From Sinohyriopsis cumingii (Eukaryota; Mollusca; Bivalvia; Unionida; Unionidae): a DNA stretch of 64,000 nt. The stretch spans positions 16,500,630-16,564,629 of the forward strand of contig CM068828.1 of NCBI GenBank assembly GCA_028554795.2. Direction: 5' to 3'. The translations under genes were made by a program, and so were the position numbers. Shown piece by piece: positions 21,176 through 33,990 of this stretch. Positions within the stretch are counted from its first letter, which is position 1. Each line of letters begins with the position of its first letter. The notes beneath the pieces were generated by a model. It had not been told where the DNA came from. It saw nothing but the letters and a program-made list of their open reading frames with translations, and did no database searches.

Positions 21176-21682
21176 TTAATTACCAGCGCCTAATACAAGC
21201 TTAGATTTCATTGCGGACTTTATTAACCAACTAGCTAACTTTTCTTTGAAAGATTTATCAGTGATGGCATTTAACGCGTGAATTAATTTCACATCCGCGA
21301 GATGTCTATGCTGCAGATCCTTACTTTGGTAAGCTACATCATGGACATGACATGCTTTATCGATAGCATTTATCGGATACTCGCCTGGATTGGGCTGATC
21401 TGATTTCATGTCGGGTTCCAGGACCACAGTAATTATATCCTGGAAGATGTTTTTCTCCTGGGTATTTAGCCCACGGAGCTCCTGGTAATTTTGCTAACTT
21501 GGCGGTAATATCACCACCTTTTTTTTAGCTGACTTCGGTGCTCCACTGGAGATAAATTTAAATTTCTTTGTACCGCATCGTTCACACTTGCCTGTAAGCG
21601 CTTGTCGATTATTTTTTGTTGTAGTGGTTGTTATGTCTGCAGTTGGAGTACGTGCTCTACATTTCACACAATATAAATCCAT
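21176..21682 (-). pseudogene. Zinc-ribbon plus PLA2-like protein with compensating frameshifts
   Basis: Begins at 21682 with MDLYCVKCRARTPTADITTT and a CERCGTKKFKF half-site, forming a CxxC...CxxC zinc ribbon (DUF5679-like). A one-base change in the run of eight T (21520-21527) shifts the frame. The middle part, readable in that shifted frame, has LPGYNYCGPGT, resembling the calcium loop of parvovirus VP1-type phospholipase A2. A second shift near 21417 restores the first frame, giving AIDKACHVHDVAYQ, the PLA2 His-Asp active-site motif. In related viruses the PLA2 domain helps membrane penetration; here the role is inferred. It lies just upstream of the integrase on the same strand. Confidence 0.75.
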
Positions 21683-21702
21683 ATTCTTTTACAATATATC
21701 TA

Positions 21703-22365
21703 ATGGAGATCACTGACTTTTCTGCTACAAAACGACGAGAGCCAGTTAAGCATCATGCAGCACTACCAAACTCTGTTCGTATGATTATAATTGGCCCATC
21801 TGGAAGTGGTAAGACACAGTAGTTACTTAATTTAATAATGAAGTTGATGAAGTGGGATAATTTGTATTTGGTAGCTCCATCTGTGGACGATCAACGATGC
21901 TACGAAGTGTTAAAAGATTTTAATGAAAGTGCAAAATCGTTAAACGACGGTGATGATGTTGTTGAATTTATCACTGATATTAATGAAGCGCCATCTGTAG
22001 AAGATATTGACGGGGGAATTAACAATTTAGTTGTGTACGATGATGTGATGTTGGATAAACAATCAAATTCTGCCAGAATATTTTCCAGAGGCAGGCACAA
22101 AAACACAGATGTGATTTATGTAACCCAACGATATACACAAATTCCTAAAGTGATGAGGGATAATTGTAATATTCTTGCTGTGTTTAACGGTGTTGATACA
22201 CACACGTTACGAAATATTCATCAGACTTGGTGCAACGGTGATATGGATATAAATAAGTTTAGAAATTTATTTAGTCAGGCTCAGTCAACACCGCACGGAT
22301 TTATAACAATAAATTTACATGATCCTAGAACACGGTATCGGGTCGGGTTAGATAAAAAATTTTAA
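21703..22365 (+). pseudogene. Polinton genome-packaging ATPase (A32/FtsK-HerA type)
   Basis: 220 codons from ATG 21703, divergent from the zinc-ribbon/PLA2 gene. Walker A GPSGSGKT is at residues ~31-38 and is followed directly by a TAG stop at 21820-21822 (codon 40). The same frame then continues to 22365. Walker B-like NNLVVYDDVM (~113-114 for the two Asp) and a sensor-like VIYVTQRYTQIPKVMRDNCN follow. Length fits the ~220-residue Polinton ATPases that pump DNA into capsids. The single nonsense codon is the only lesion noticed. It stops 7 bp before the right TIR. Confidence 0.88.
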
Positions 22366-22371
22366 TCGCAA

Positions 22372-22592
22372 GCAGCAGAGAGGGCGGCGACAACGAGTTG
22401 GGTTCGTCGCGTAAACTAAAACCTCCATCGAAACAACAAAAAAATCGTTTAGAACGCAGCGATGGCAACATCGGGGTCTCCCCGGGTAATTATAGTTACC
22501 CTCTAATTGACTTTTCTTCTCGATTCGATGGAGGCCTTATTTTAACATTTGGAACCCTACAAAAGCTTGTAGGATTCGCCCTCTCTGCTGCT
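22372..22592 (-). repeat. Polinton right terminal inverted repeat
   Basis: 221 bp, the inverted partner of 12724-12946. It keeps the 16-nt inverted ends, the CCTCCATCGAA/TTCGATGGAGG pair and both internal palindromes. In the first palindrome only the loop differs from the left copy (CTATAA versus CGATAA). It starts seven bases after the ATPase stop codon. Confidence 0.93.
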
Positions 22593-24218
22593 AGGTCAAC
22601 TCCTTCTACCACGCATTACATTCCTTTCGCAATACGTTGTTTTGGCTCCTCGTGGTAACTTCAGTTGGGGTGTGCGGTGATCTTGGGCGGGTTTACGTGT
22701 GATGTAGGTGCAAAACTAGTCCGATAAATCAACTCCACAAATCTGTGTCGATACTGATGGACGACGTTGTGGGTTTGATGTTACCTGTTCATTAAAATAT
22801 GCAATTTTGCTTCATGCAAATCATTCTGGAACAAATCCGCGTACACTTCAGACACATACCGGTAATTGGTAACTACCATGTCAAGCGCGAAATTAAAAAT
22901 GGCCACATGACAGATGGTTGTGCTGTTCCAGGTGGATTAACAAGTCACCAAGCATATGATTTGCTCAGGAAATATAATCTACATGTCACCAAAATAACCC
23001 TTCAGCCGACGATAGCTGCACAGCCACGAGAAGTACCGGTAAGTGTATAAAATATACATCGATGTGTGCAGCCAAACTTGATGCAGATAATTGCAGCTTT
23101 TAATGAATAGGTGATATCAGACCCTCACATGAAAATCAAAATCATCACGGGTGAAGGGCTGATTTATCGGTTACGGGCAAAACCATGGAAGGGTGTGGGA
23201 TCTAGATCAGTAAAAAGAAAAACAACCTCAAGCCGATAGTATTGTTATATTACTCAGTGACTGCCTCGCCTAAAACAATGAAGCTGGATATACCGATTGA
23301 CATGGATCAGTGTTTGTTTGTGGCATACTTTTTTGAAGGTAGTTCACCTTGGAAAGCCATTTGTTTTTCAGGCGAAGAGACAAATCACTTCGTGACCTTA
23401 CTTGACAGTACATGTATCATTTTGCAAGTCGGAAAGTCTTACGGACCAATCATTTCATTTTCAAACAAGATAGATTGACAGAGACAAATTTCGACCTCGC
23501 ATACACTTTTTAAACACATTTTGTATATTTTATTTTCCTTTCCTGTACACAACAATCATTTTGATTAAAGACTCACTGTCCTTTGAAAGGAACCATTTAC
23601 AACTTAAAATCCAAGTCGTTTTCATTAGTCTGCACCTACAAAGCATTTCGTTATGTATGACTGAGTAGACAGTTTATGCGTAAAGTCTTTTACAGAGAAG
23701 TTGCGACAATCATATGTTGACACGCTCCACAGTAAACATTGGTGTGCCGTGTTATTTACAAGTAACCCAAGTCACGTAGTCTCAATTTCATTGGCATGAT
23801 GTAAACATTAATGTGTCTTAAGTGCCTATAAAACCACCCAACCGTGTTATTATATTATCGACTAACACCTTTGCATTCTTGACTAGCATTGATTGACATT
23901 CTTGTGCATTCCCTCAATGCAGCTATTTTAGTTCTAGAGCAATACATTTCTTCTTTCTGTTAAGAATTTAAAACCAATAACGACCAATAGTCATTCACAA
24001 TGAGACCAAAATATTTTTAAAAAATCTCTGCAAATTTTAAAAACAGTTTGCTTTGGAGTGACAACCAGCGGTAATCGCCCAATATTTATGAGCTTTTCAT
24101 CGAATACATCCTTGGAAAAGTGTGTTATGAATAGAATAAAAAATAATTGTATTGTTTTGATGTATGAAAAAGCACATGGTCTTGTATAAATGTATGAATA
24201 GATGAACACATAATGGCG

Positions 24219-24220
<2 letters not shown>
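22593..24220. other. Right flank of the Polinton; weakly coding-like, unassigned
   Basis: Frames at 22799-23050 (MTDGCAVPGGLTSHQAYDLL inside) and about 23110-23230 are more protein-like than the surroundings, but no family is recognised and they carry stops between them. They do not continue any element gene across the TIR. The remainder is AT-rich with no gene seen. Confidence 0.35.
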
Positions 24221-25683
<1,463 letters not shown>

Positions 25684-26300
25684 CAATTACCTGGCCCGTT
25701 GCCGTACAGCACAATTACCTTGCCATATTGTCATGAGACAATTACCTTGCCCCTTTTCATAAGAAACAGTTACCTTGCCCTTTGCCATGAGACAATTAAT
25801 TACCTTGCCCTTTGCCATAAGAGACAATTACCTTGCCTCTTGTCATAAGAGACAATTACCTTGTCCCTTGTCATAAGAGACAATTACCTGTTCCCTTGTC
25901 ATAAGAGACAGTTACCTGACCCTTTGTCATAAGAGGCAATTACCTTGCCCTTTGCCATAAGAGACAATTACCTTGCCCTTTGTGATAAGAGACAATTACC
26001 GTGCCCCTCGTCATAAGAGAACGTTACCTGGCCTTTTGCCATAAGAGACAATTACCTTTGCCCTTGTCATAAGAGACAATTACCTTGCCCCTTGTCATAT
26101 GAGACAATTACCTGTTCCCCTGTCATAAGAGAAAATTACCTTGCCCCTTGTCATAAGAGAGAATTACCTGTTCCCTTGTCATAAGAGACAATTACCTTGC
26201 CCCTTGTCATAAGAGACATTTACGTGGCCCCTTGTCATAAGAGACAATTACCTGGCCCATTGTCATAAGCGACAGTTACCTGGCCCTTTGCCATAATGCA
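25684..26300. repeat. 28-bp minisatellite (~22 units)
   Basis: Units read AATTACCTTGCCCCTTGTCA followed by TAAGAGAC, with variants CTGTTCCC and CTGGCCC. The period is about 28 bp and units differ by one to four bases. There are no spacers between units. Confidence 0.95.
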
Positions 26301-27362
26301 TAATTTCCATTGAATGTTACTCGACTCCGAATCTTACAGAAAAATAATCTGACCAATCAAACGGTTGCCTTTGATTATTTCGAGTAAGAATCGCAAGTCT
26401 TTTTAAGACTTATTATTGAAACTGTTGGGCGTTTACGACGAGTGATCCTTGATTTTCTCTGCTCTGCCAAGTTTCTTCCTAAGCCAGTTAAATTATTCCG
26501 CGCGATTCTTGCATGATAGTATTCTAGTTCTAAACTGCACACCGGTCCATTGTGGCCAATTATCGTATAGTCTTGTTAAACAATTTTTAAAAAAAATGAT
26601 CTGATAAAGAAATGTACGAATACGAATCCGAATACTTGAAGAATCATGTTTTCTCTGCAACGTCCTGATTCTAGACTTTTATGTTAATGATACCGGACTT
26701 AAACACACATTTTCATTAATATGGTATCGTTTTTATACGATACTGGAAATGCAAATATGGAAACTTATTCCTTATAGTTTTTGCATGCTTAGAGAAACTT
26801 AATTCAACAAGGAGTAATGATCTATTGCACTTGGATTCCAATTGCATGCAACAATTCACAGCAAGGAACGATATCTGATCGATGGACGTAAATGTTAAAT
26901 TGAATATAACTTTTTTGTAAAAAGGTAGAAACATATGTAACACTTATCTCAGATGTATTTCTTGATCAATAAGCCCCAGTTGCTGTAAGTTGCTCGCACG
27001 CACATGCGCATTACAAACTATATATATGTGTGTTAATTGTGAGTGTAAGTCTTGACTATATTGCACACAAAGTGCTTACCAGTATTAGATTCTCTCCAAT
27101 TTGAAGAATTTTAACGCATAGTTCTCAAAGAACTTTACGACTCATTGTAAGGATCACTGCACTAACAAAACATTCAGAAAAGGCGAAATAAGTTCTCCTA
27201 CATAACTTAGTATAAGAAGTTTAAATATGTATAGAATTGAGTAAAAACATATTTGCAATGTATGCGATGACAAATTTAACTCTAAATGTATTTTTGTTTC
27301 AAATCCGAGATTTCAAAAAGCGTTCTACAACGGAACTATTTAATGAAAAAAATAAAGAAATG

Positions 27363-27443
<81 letters not shown>

Positions 27444-27675
27444 AAAATGGCATACATTAATTCTATTAAAGGATGCAATGTATAACAAGCAAAATATTAG
27501 AACTGTATCAATCGTATTTTTGCACAGAATGTATAGAACTTATTTCGGCACATATTTGAATCCTATCCGGAATTAAGTCAGCGTCCTCACTAGAACATAG
27601 GTTTGTTGGCATGTTAAGTTGATCCCAGTATACTATTTCACACTGAGATCATTGAAACCAAATTAACATGCTATA
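26301..27675. other. Non-coding 3' flank of the host gene with (AT)n tract
   Basis: AT-rich DNA with no recognised gene. A perfect (AT)n tract spans about 27366-27440. This lies 3' of the last exon of the membrane-protein gene and may include its 3' UTR; no clear polyadenylation signal was identified. Confidence 0.6.
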
Positions 27676-27678
27676 TTG

Positions 27679-28382
27679 TCACATTCTTATTTCTTGCGTT
27701 TGTTCTTGTTCTTTTTCTTGTTGTTGTTCTAGCTGCTGCGGTTGTTGTTCTTGACTGACCTTTTCATTACGGAACTGAGTGTCTGGTACAACCTTTTTGT
27801 CGATACTCTGAAGAAAGACTAAGGCATCAGCGTATGAAGGAGGCGGAGTGGAGTAAACGGGAGTTGTTTGTTCAGTTGGAGTGTCAGGATACCTCTCAAA
27901 AATAGATACATGCATCCCTGGAAATCTGCTTTGGGAACCATGAACTTGAGCCATAGAAGTGTCAGGAGTGTCACAGATACTACCATGTGAAATCTGGTAA
28001 ATATTTCCGTCAATACTGCCTCTAGATTCTGAAGAATTTGGTATCACAAAATGAGAAAAGTGTCCTAGATCACTGACATGTGTTACAGCCGTCCGGACAG
28101 AAGTCAAACTAGGTGCGGTACGTATTAACGTTGACGATGACATACCTGGACCGAACAGTTGGCTGTATCTTGGTGGACCAAAATTATAATCAGTCTGAAT
28201 GGCCACCGACTCTTGCTCGTTTCCGGACACGGTTTGCGTCAACCCACGTCGCTCTAAACGCCTCCGTCGAAAGTGATGGCATAAATGCATCCCAATTACG
28301 CACATGATCGGAAGAATAACAGACAGACCTGCTGCCACGGCTATAATACTGATATCTCCATTTCCCTGTACGCTATTTGCAT
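27679..28382 (-). CDS. Host membrane protein, last exon (TM span and PPxY tail)
   Basis: Preceded on the minus strand by a good 3' splice site (TATTTTCTTTCAG before 28382), in phase 1. The exon encodes a short stalk, a hydrophobic span (about ISIIAVAAGLSVILPIMCVI), a stop-transfer cluster (HHFRRRRLERR) and a ~190-residue cytoplasmic tail. The tail contains TPPPSYADAL, a PPxY motif of the type bound by WW domains (for example in NEDD4-family ligases), and ends in a Gln/Glu-rich stretch. The exon phase matches the donor at 32885, so it can join directly to the WxxW exon. Trafficking control through PPxY is inference. Confidence 0.8.
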
Positions 28383-28835
28383 CTGAAAGAAAATATAATA
28401 ATTTATGTAATACGAATTAGGTACAACCGATGGAGGATCGCGACTTGCTGTCATCTCTGCATCTGCATCATGAAATATTGTGACGCATGTCTCTAAGTTG
28501 TGGTACTAACAGGAACATCACTCGGCCAATTCGGTGAGGTCGTGAAATAATATCGGAAGTAGATGTAGGAATACACATCAATTTTATGTGTTTGGTGATT
28601 CGTCTCTGGTGGACTGCACCACATAAGTTGCGACAGCAAAAACTGAGATTGTTTCGATTATGACTTTTTCTCTTCCATCGCCGTATTGTTCCATGAGAAC
28701 GAAAGTAGCTCAATGCATAGCTCTCATAGGCAAGCAATTACATCCATTGTCTATTTCTCGACTTGACGAAAATGGCCGAAGATGTTCCTGTTGGTTTCTG
28801 GAGAAACCTGGCCTTAGCTGTGGCACTATCTAGTC

Positions 28836-29179
28836 CAGAGCTGGGCAAAGTTTCCAGTGCAAGTGCCGCATACACAAATGTACACCTTGTTGCGGGCCGC
28901 ATAGTTCATTAAGTAAAATAATTAATATTTGAAACAGCAAAAACAAAAGGTTTTTCTAAATAACATCTAATTAATTTTCAGTTGTTAATATGTTGTTAAT
29001 ATTTGAAAACTTAAACTTAAACTTCAAAATAAGCACATTTATTTGATAAACAGAGTAACATAAACAGAGTCAGTGCGAATGATGACTTGTTCCTAGGCCG
29101 CATGAAAACCCTTGGCGGGCCGCATGAAAGCCCTTGGCGGGCCGCATGCGGCCCGCGGGCCGTAGTTTGCCCACCCCTG
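28836..29179. mobile_element. hAT-type MITE with 8-bp TSD
   Basis: 344 bp flanked by exact 8-bp duplications ATCTAGTC (28828-28835 and 29180-29187). Termini are inverted: CAGAGCTGGGCAAAGTTTCC on the left and GTAGTTTGCCCACCCCTG on the right, the familiar CAGGGGTGGGCAAACTacGG hAT end. Inside, the GC-rich right part repeats GGCGGGCCGCATGAAA. It has no transposase, so it was mobilised in trans. Confidence 0.88.
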
Positions 29180-29460
29180 ATCTAGTCTACCGGAAAATCT
29201 GCACTGTGGAGTTTTCCGTTCCTAAATTGTGTCCTATTCAACATTATTCAATACTATTTTTCGTAAGTGTTATCTTTCAAAATTCCTAACACTCTCTAAA
29301 ATGTTTCTCATCCAACTAAAATTAGGTATTTTATTTATTTCTAAATATGCATTTCTGTATCTTCCTCTGTCACGAAATCTTGATTATGACATAATTTACA
29401 CAACCTCAAAAACGTGTTGCAATAGCTAACGTCTGCATTTCATATATTGATTTTATTTGA

Positions 29461-29690
29461 TGTAAATAACACCAATATTGTAACTGAGTACAAGACTAAA
29501 GTGTATTTTACGGCCACCTGATCTGATGCAAATAATACCAATATTGTAATGGAGTATAACTATAACGCGTATTTTAACGTCATCTGATCTGATGTAAATA
29601 ATACCAATATTGTAACTGAGTATAAGTTTAACGTGCTTATTACCACCATCTGACGTATGTAAATAATACCATCGCTGTAATTGAGTAAGG
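29461..29690. repeat. ~65-bp minisatellite (~4 units)
   Basis: Units with TGTAAATAATACCAATATTG then TAACTGAGTATAAG and a CATCTGATCTGA end. They are diverged by several bases each. Confidence 0.8.
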
Positions 29691-31994
29691 TAGCGCTCTA
29701 CAGTTTCGTACTTTGAATAAGGTTTAATGTTTAAAGCAAATTTATTTTTCCTATTTTTTCCTCATTGGTTATTTCGGATACCAAGACTTTCCCAATAAAG
29801 ACTTATATTACGACACACTTAATTTTTCTACCTCATTATTACTGTTACGATGGACAGGTCATTTGTGTGGCGGGCGAAGGGGGAATGCGTACTGCATTTA
29901 GAGTTTGGCTTTTTTGTAGTCGTTTATGATTTAAGGGGAAGGTGTCGGCATATTTGGCAGCGTAACAACTACTATCCTGTGGGCAAGTTCGAACTGTTTT
30001 TGTTTCTTTTAACAGTTTTTAAAACAATGAAATAAGGCAGACCAAATGACATTAGTTTTGAAAAGTCAGGAGTGAATTTCATGTAATCCTTTTTTGTGAT
30101 GTAGTTCCGAATGTACCTTCAAAATAATTAGTAGGAAATGGGAGTGGGTCTATTAAGGGTTTATTAAGGTTTCATTAAGGGGTTGGTGGCTAAAGAGTCA
30201 TGCCTAATAACCAAAATGAAGATAAATGAGCAAACATTACCTTTACTAACCAGAAATGACCTTATTAAAAAAGTGAATAAACTGCAATCCTATTCTTGTA
30301 TTATGAATTTTAAATATCAACACTGAGTAAATTATTAAAGTATTTGACTATGAAACACGTGTCTTAGGTAACGAAGCTGAAAGATTTGAAAGAGTTAAAA
30401 GTGAGATTTTGTTTTTTAAAAATACGTACAAGAACATGGCCATGAAGTGCATTTATAGTACGCCCCCTAGTGTCGATATTAACAGTATTCATTTAGTGTA
30501 ATAACCCCGGGGGGGGGGGGTAAGTACGTATTTCAACTAAAGCATGTAATACTATATCCACAATCTATTGCTATAATACTGGATTTCTAATGACGATACT
30601 TATAACTAACGCAAAAGAAACTACAACAATAAAATACACGTATTTATTACGCCATTAAATGAAACACTGAATGGAAGAACTCACTGCAAATAGTATAAAT
30701 ATTACTGTCAAATAAACTAAGCTCGCCCTTCTCAATGGAGGTAAATTTTAAAGCATACGTATAAGTTTTCGGTGGCTCTCTGAACTGTCCCTCACAATGA
30801 TGTTGAATCAACAATGCAGTACCCTAAATAGTGGAGACATTACATTACAATAGTTAAATTCAGGTCAAGATTATGCAATTTTTAAGCGACCAACTCTGTT
30901 GTACTAATCAGACGAATCAGCATGACGAACGAGTCCGACATTTTCTAATATTCAAACATGAATGTCATATAGTAGAAAGTGTTTATTTGTATACATAATC
31001 GCCTACCATGCATGTAAATAGTACGCTGTTTGCATGACTCTTAATAACTTAGATCTACAGATAATGTTTATATCTGACTCATTTGCACGTTTGTTCAAAG
31101 CTCTGCATAGGAGTCGGTATCATAAGAAGATATTTACAACGCTCTCTAACGTGTTGCTCAAACTTCACAAGTTCGGTTGTTTTTGGAAACTGAACTCTTC
31201 TATTTGGGCATTATGGGATGGCGAATTACATTCAAGATATACTTACATCCGAGACTGAAGAGCTATACAAAGTGCAGAACTACGCACCTCCGAAAATGAA
31301 GATTTGACAACGAAAATATTCCAATAAGCATGGGCAATTTTACGCTTTGCAAAAACACATATTAATAGACATTTTTGGGGAAAGAATTGTGCTAATTTAA
31401 AATTACTTCCAAAATATGTATTAGACTGACTTCTGTAAGTTATAAAAATTTGCAAAGTAATTGGGCCACGTGTATTTAACTAATTTGTAACCCTCTGACC
31501 TTAGAGCTGGCGGTCGTTGGCATAATATCCAAAACTGAATAGTAAATCGCCAGATAGAAAAGTTGCTTATTTAGCAACAATATCACAGAGAGGTGTTACT
31601 TTGAGTTACCTTTGTAGCCATGTACACTACATTTCTCTTTTGTTTAGTTTGTTACTGGAGCGGAAGGTATATACATGCATTGATACTAGTTTCAAATTTT
31701 ACTTTTACTTATGCATTGTAAATATGGTTAAGTGACCTGTCCTCAGACTGGTTATCCATGACAGGATGAAAAGCAAACATGTGGTCTGAGAGCACACACA
31801 GTACTTGTAACATGCGATGTTTATGCCGAGTTATTGACCTACGAAAACTTATTTACACTTTGCATGCTTGACTTGTGCCTACATAAATTTGATATCATTA
31901 ATAAGTAAATCAATGAGCTGTCCTTAGTGTACTTTTGCCTGAGGCGCTATGTGTCTAGTTCAAGAAATGTAACGCTACATTTTTAAGTGTTTGA

Positions 31995-32003
<9 letters not shown>

Positions 32004-32037
<34 letters not shown>

Positions 32038-32334
32038 GGATTTTTAACCTTACTTTAATTTCAGTCATATCGCTACGATGTCTGCAGTGTGGCAGTTTAT
32101 AGTGATGTCCAGCACTGGGGCGTCATGCCGCAGACATGTAGCATGATGTCCCACCCAGTCACATTATCCTGAAACCAGGCCGACCAGTCCTAACACTAAC
32201 TTCTTAATGCTGAGCGCCAAGCGAGGCAGCTGTTAGTATAATTTTTATAAGTCTTTGGTATGACTCGGCCGGGGATCGAACCCACAACCTCCCGCTTCCG
32301 AGACGGACGCTCTAACCACTAGGCCACCGGAGCG

Positions 32335-32372
<38 letters not shown>
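32004..32372 (-). mobile_element. SINE-A copy with (GA)n on both sides
   Basis: Minus-strand SINE-A occupies about 32034-32336. The head ACCGCTCCGGTGGCCTAGTG starts at 32336 and the B-box-like GGGTTCGATCCC is intact. (GA)n tracts lie at about 32004-32033 and 32337-32372, as if the SINE had landed in a GA microsatellite and duplicated part of it. A target duplication cannot be defined inside the repeat. Confidence 0.85.
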
Positions 32373-32374
<2 letters not shown>

Positions 32375-32375
<1 letters not shown>

Positions 32376-32701
32376 GTGTGGGTTTGATTTGGATCTTTAA
32401 CGGAGCTTTATAAAACAAGTTTTAGTCATATAGCTACAATATCTGCAGTGTGGCCACAGTTTATAGTGATATCTAGCAGTGGGGCATCATGCCGCAGACA
32501 CGTAGCATCAGGTCCTACCTAGTCACATTTTTCTGACACTAGGCCGACTAGTACCAACACTATCCTCTTTAATGTTGAGCGCCTAGCGAGACAGCTGTTA
32601 GTACGATTTTTATAAGTCTTTGGTATGCTAGGCCGGGGTTCGAACCCGCGACATCTCCGCATCCGAGGCGGACGCTCTAACTAGTAGGACACCGGAACGG
32701 T
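32375..32701 (-). mobile_element. SINE-A copy, more diverged
   Basis: A second minus-strand copy in tandem with the previous one. The head starts at 32701 (ACCGTTCCGGTGTCCTACTA) and the B-box-like GGGTTCGAACCC is present. The body differs from the neighbouring copy at many positions, so these are separate insertions. Confidence 0.85.
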
Positions 32702-32884
32702 CCAGAGAGAGATTAATTTAATAATTCATTACAAAATAATTAAAATAAATATAAATGGGTCGAACTTGAGTTAAAATGGATTAATAAGAAGTCTTTTGCA
32801 TCAAAACTCGAAAACACACATACACATATGCACAGACACACGCGCTAATAAATGGAGGGTTGAGATGATGAGCTATCGATTTAC

Positions 32885-33107
32885 CTTTGCTTGGACAAAG
32901 AAATTGGATTTCATAGTCGGAGCATGCAGGCCCAGGATATGACATTAACTGGTCCTCATTTATACACTGAAGTCCTTGATTGGTACACGGGACCCTGAGT
33001 TTGTTAGCCAAGTAATCTATTGTGCGAGAGTTAAATATGAAACCTTGTCCAACAATGCGGCATCTAGCATCAACTGGATCTCTTCCATGGCAAATATCAT
33101 AAGACCT
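32885..33107 (-). CDS. Host membrane protein, WxxW-domain exon 2
   Basis: 223 nt between an acceptor (TTTATTGCAG before 33107) and a donor (GCAAAG|GTAAAT at 32885), phase 0 to phase 1. It encodes the second half of a WxxW-like domain: YDICHGRDPVDARCRIVG, then CTNQGLQCINEDQLMSYP and the closing CSDYEIQFLCP. Six cysteines suggest disulfides in an extracellular fold. WxxW domains occur in mucin-like and cartilage intermediate layer-type proteins. The long open frame continuing past 32885 is intronic. Confidence 0.82.
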
Positions 33108-33690
33108 CTGCAATAAATAAAAAATAAATAATTAAATACATAAATAAATATGAACGGGTATATTATTACTTCTAAGTAAGACAAACTATACACAAATTAG
33201 TTGAAAACTTGGTCGTCTCCGCAAACTACTTAAATGCATGTAGTGTACAAGACATCGTGACAGCTGTTGTGTTGTTGTTAAAAAGACAGATACATTGATA
33301 GGTGTCACGGGGTATTCTCTATTCATCACAATTGATGAAAGATTCAGATGTTATCATCGTAAGATTTCTAAGTTTAAGGCTGGTTATATTAATAGCGAAT
33401 CTTTGTTAAATCTTCCTGAATAGTTTATCTTAAAACTTCATATAGTTCTGATAATCTTCAAACTTGCAAGCTTAGATTTGTAGGTTTAATCATGCGAGAG
33501 TACAAATAAGAAAGTTTTTAATTCCCATGGAGCCATTTTTTCTCTCCAAAAACAACCATTAAACATTGCCGCATGATTTCAAAGCAAATTTGTGAATTGA
33601 TAACTTCTAAAGAATTTACTCTCGACACCCACCCTAAATCTCAGAAGAAAAAAATACATACGACTAAGCACTGAGAACGCCTTCGATTAC

Positions 33691-33785
33691 CTTTCTAATG
33701 ATTGCTACAGTTTCGTCGTCTCCCTTTCCGAAATATGGTCTGTCTGTGTTGATCCACGTGGTCCAGCTTGCATCGTCACACCACA
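33691..33785 (-). CDS. Host membrane protein, WxxW-domain exon 1
   Basis: A short 95-nt exon with acceptor TTTTTGACAG before 33785 and donor AGAAAG|GTAATC at 33691, phase 1 to phase 0. It encodes WCDDASWTTWINTDRP followed by GKGDDETVAII. The SWTTW motif with NTDxPxxxGDxE is the start of a WxxW domain and is completed by the next exon 583 bp away. The phase-1 start implies at least one further 5' exon (signal peptide or more domains), which I could not find up to 39 kb. Confidence 0.8.
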
Positions 33786-33990
33786 CTGTCAAAAATAACA
33801 TATTCGTCACCAAATGATAATCATAGATCTGAAAAGTTCCCATTTACCCTAATTTCCTACCTTCCTGTTTTCACTTTATTTTTGGAGACACTCTCCAAAT
33901 ATATGTTCAGAGGAATACAGTGAACGTTGCATTGAAACAAAACACACATCTGGCATACAACGTTTCTATAAAATCTTCTGGAAAATGCGG
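33786..33990. other. No further exon identified
   Basis: Immediately 5' of the WxxW exon. A minus-strand frame through 33857-34120 is driven by the (GGT)n tract at about 33990-34022 and has no domain. Confidence 0.5.

Larger units (their letters stand above)
12724..22592. mobile_element. Polinton/Maverick-type (adintovirus-like) element, degenerate
   Basis: A 9,869-bp element beginning AG and ending CT, bounded by ~222-bp terminal inverted repeats. It is flanked by AGGTC at 12719-12723 and 22593-22597 (six bases, AGGTCA, if read one base in). Inside are a Polinton-type integrase (DDE motif), packaging ATPase, adenain-like protease, double-jelly-roll capsid-type protein, penton-type minor capsid protein, pX/pVI-like protein, a two-span membrane protein and a zinc-ribbon/PLA2-like protein. 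Typical Polintons are 15-20 kb and encode a protein-primed DNA polymerase B, which is not found here. Nearly every gene carries a stop, frameshift or truncation, so the copy is inactive. The two TIRs differ at roughly ten positions by eye, suggesting a moderately young insertion. Confidence 0.93.
28383..32884 (-). other. 4.5-kb intron of the WxxW membrane-protein gene
   Basis: Lies between compatible splice sites at 32885 and 28382. It contains a hAT MITE (28836-29179), a ~65-bp tandem repeat (29461-29690), a poly-G run at 30509-30519 and two SINE-A copies. Short frames within it show no domain. An additional unrecognised exon cannot be excluded. Confidence 0.6.

Noticed and set aside
25684..26300. 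28-bp repeats resembling CRISPR repeats
   Set aside because: No spacers, gradual unit variation, no cas genes.
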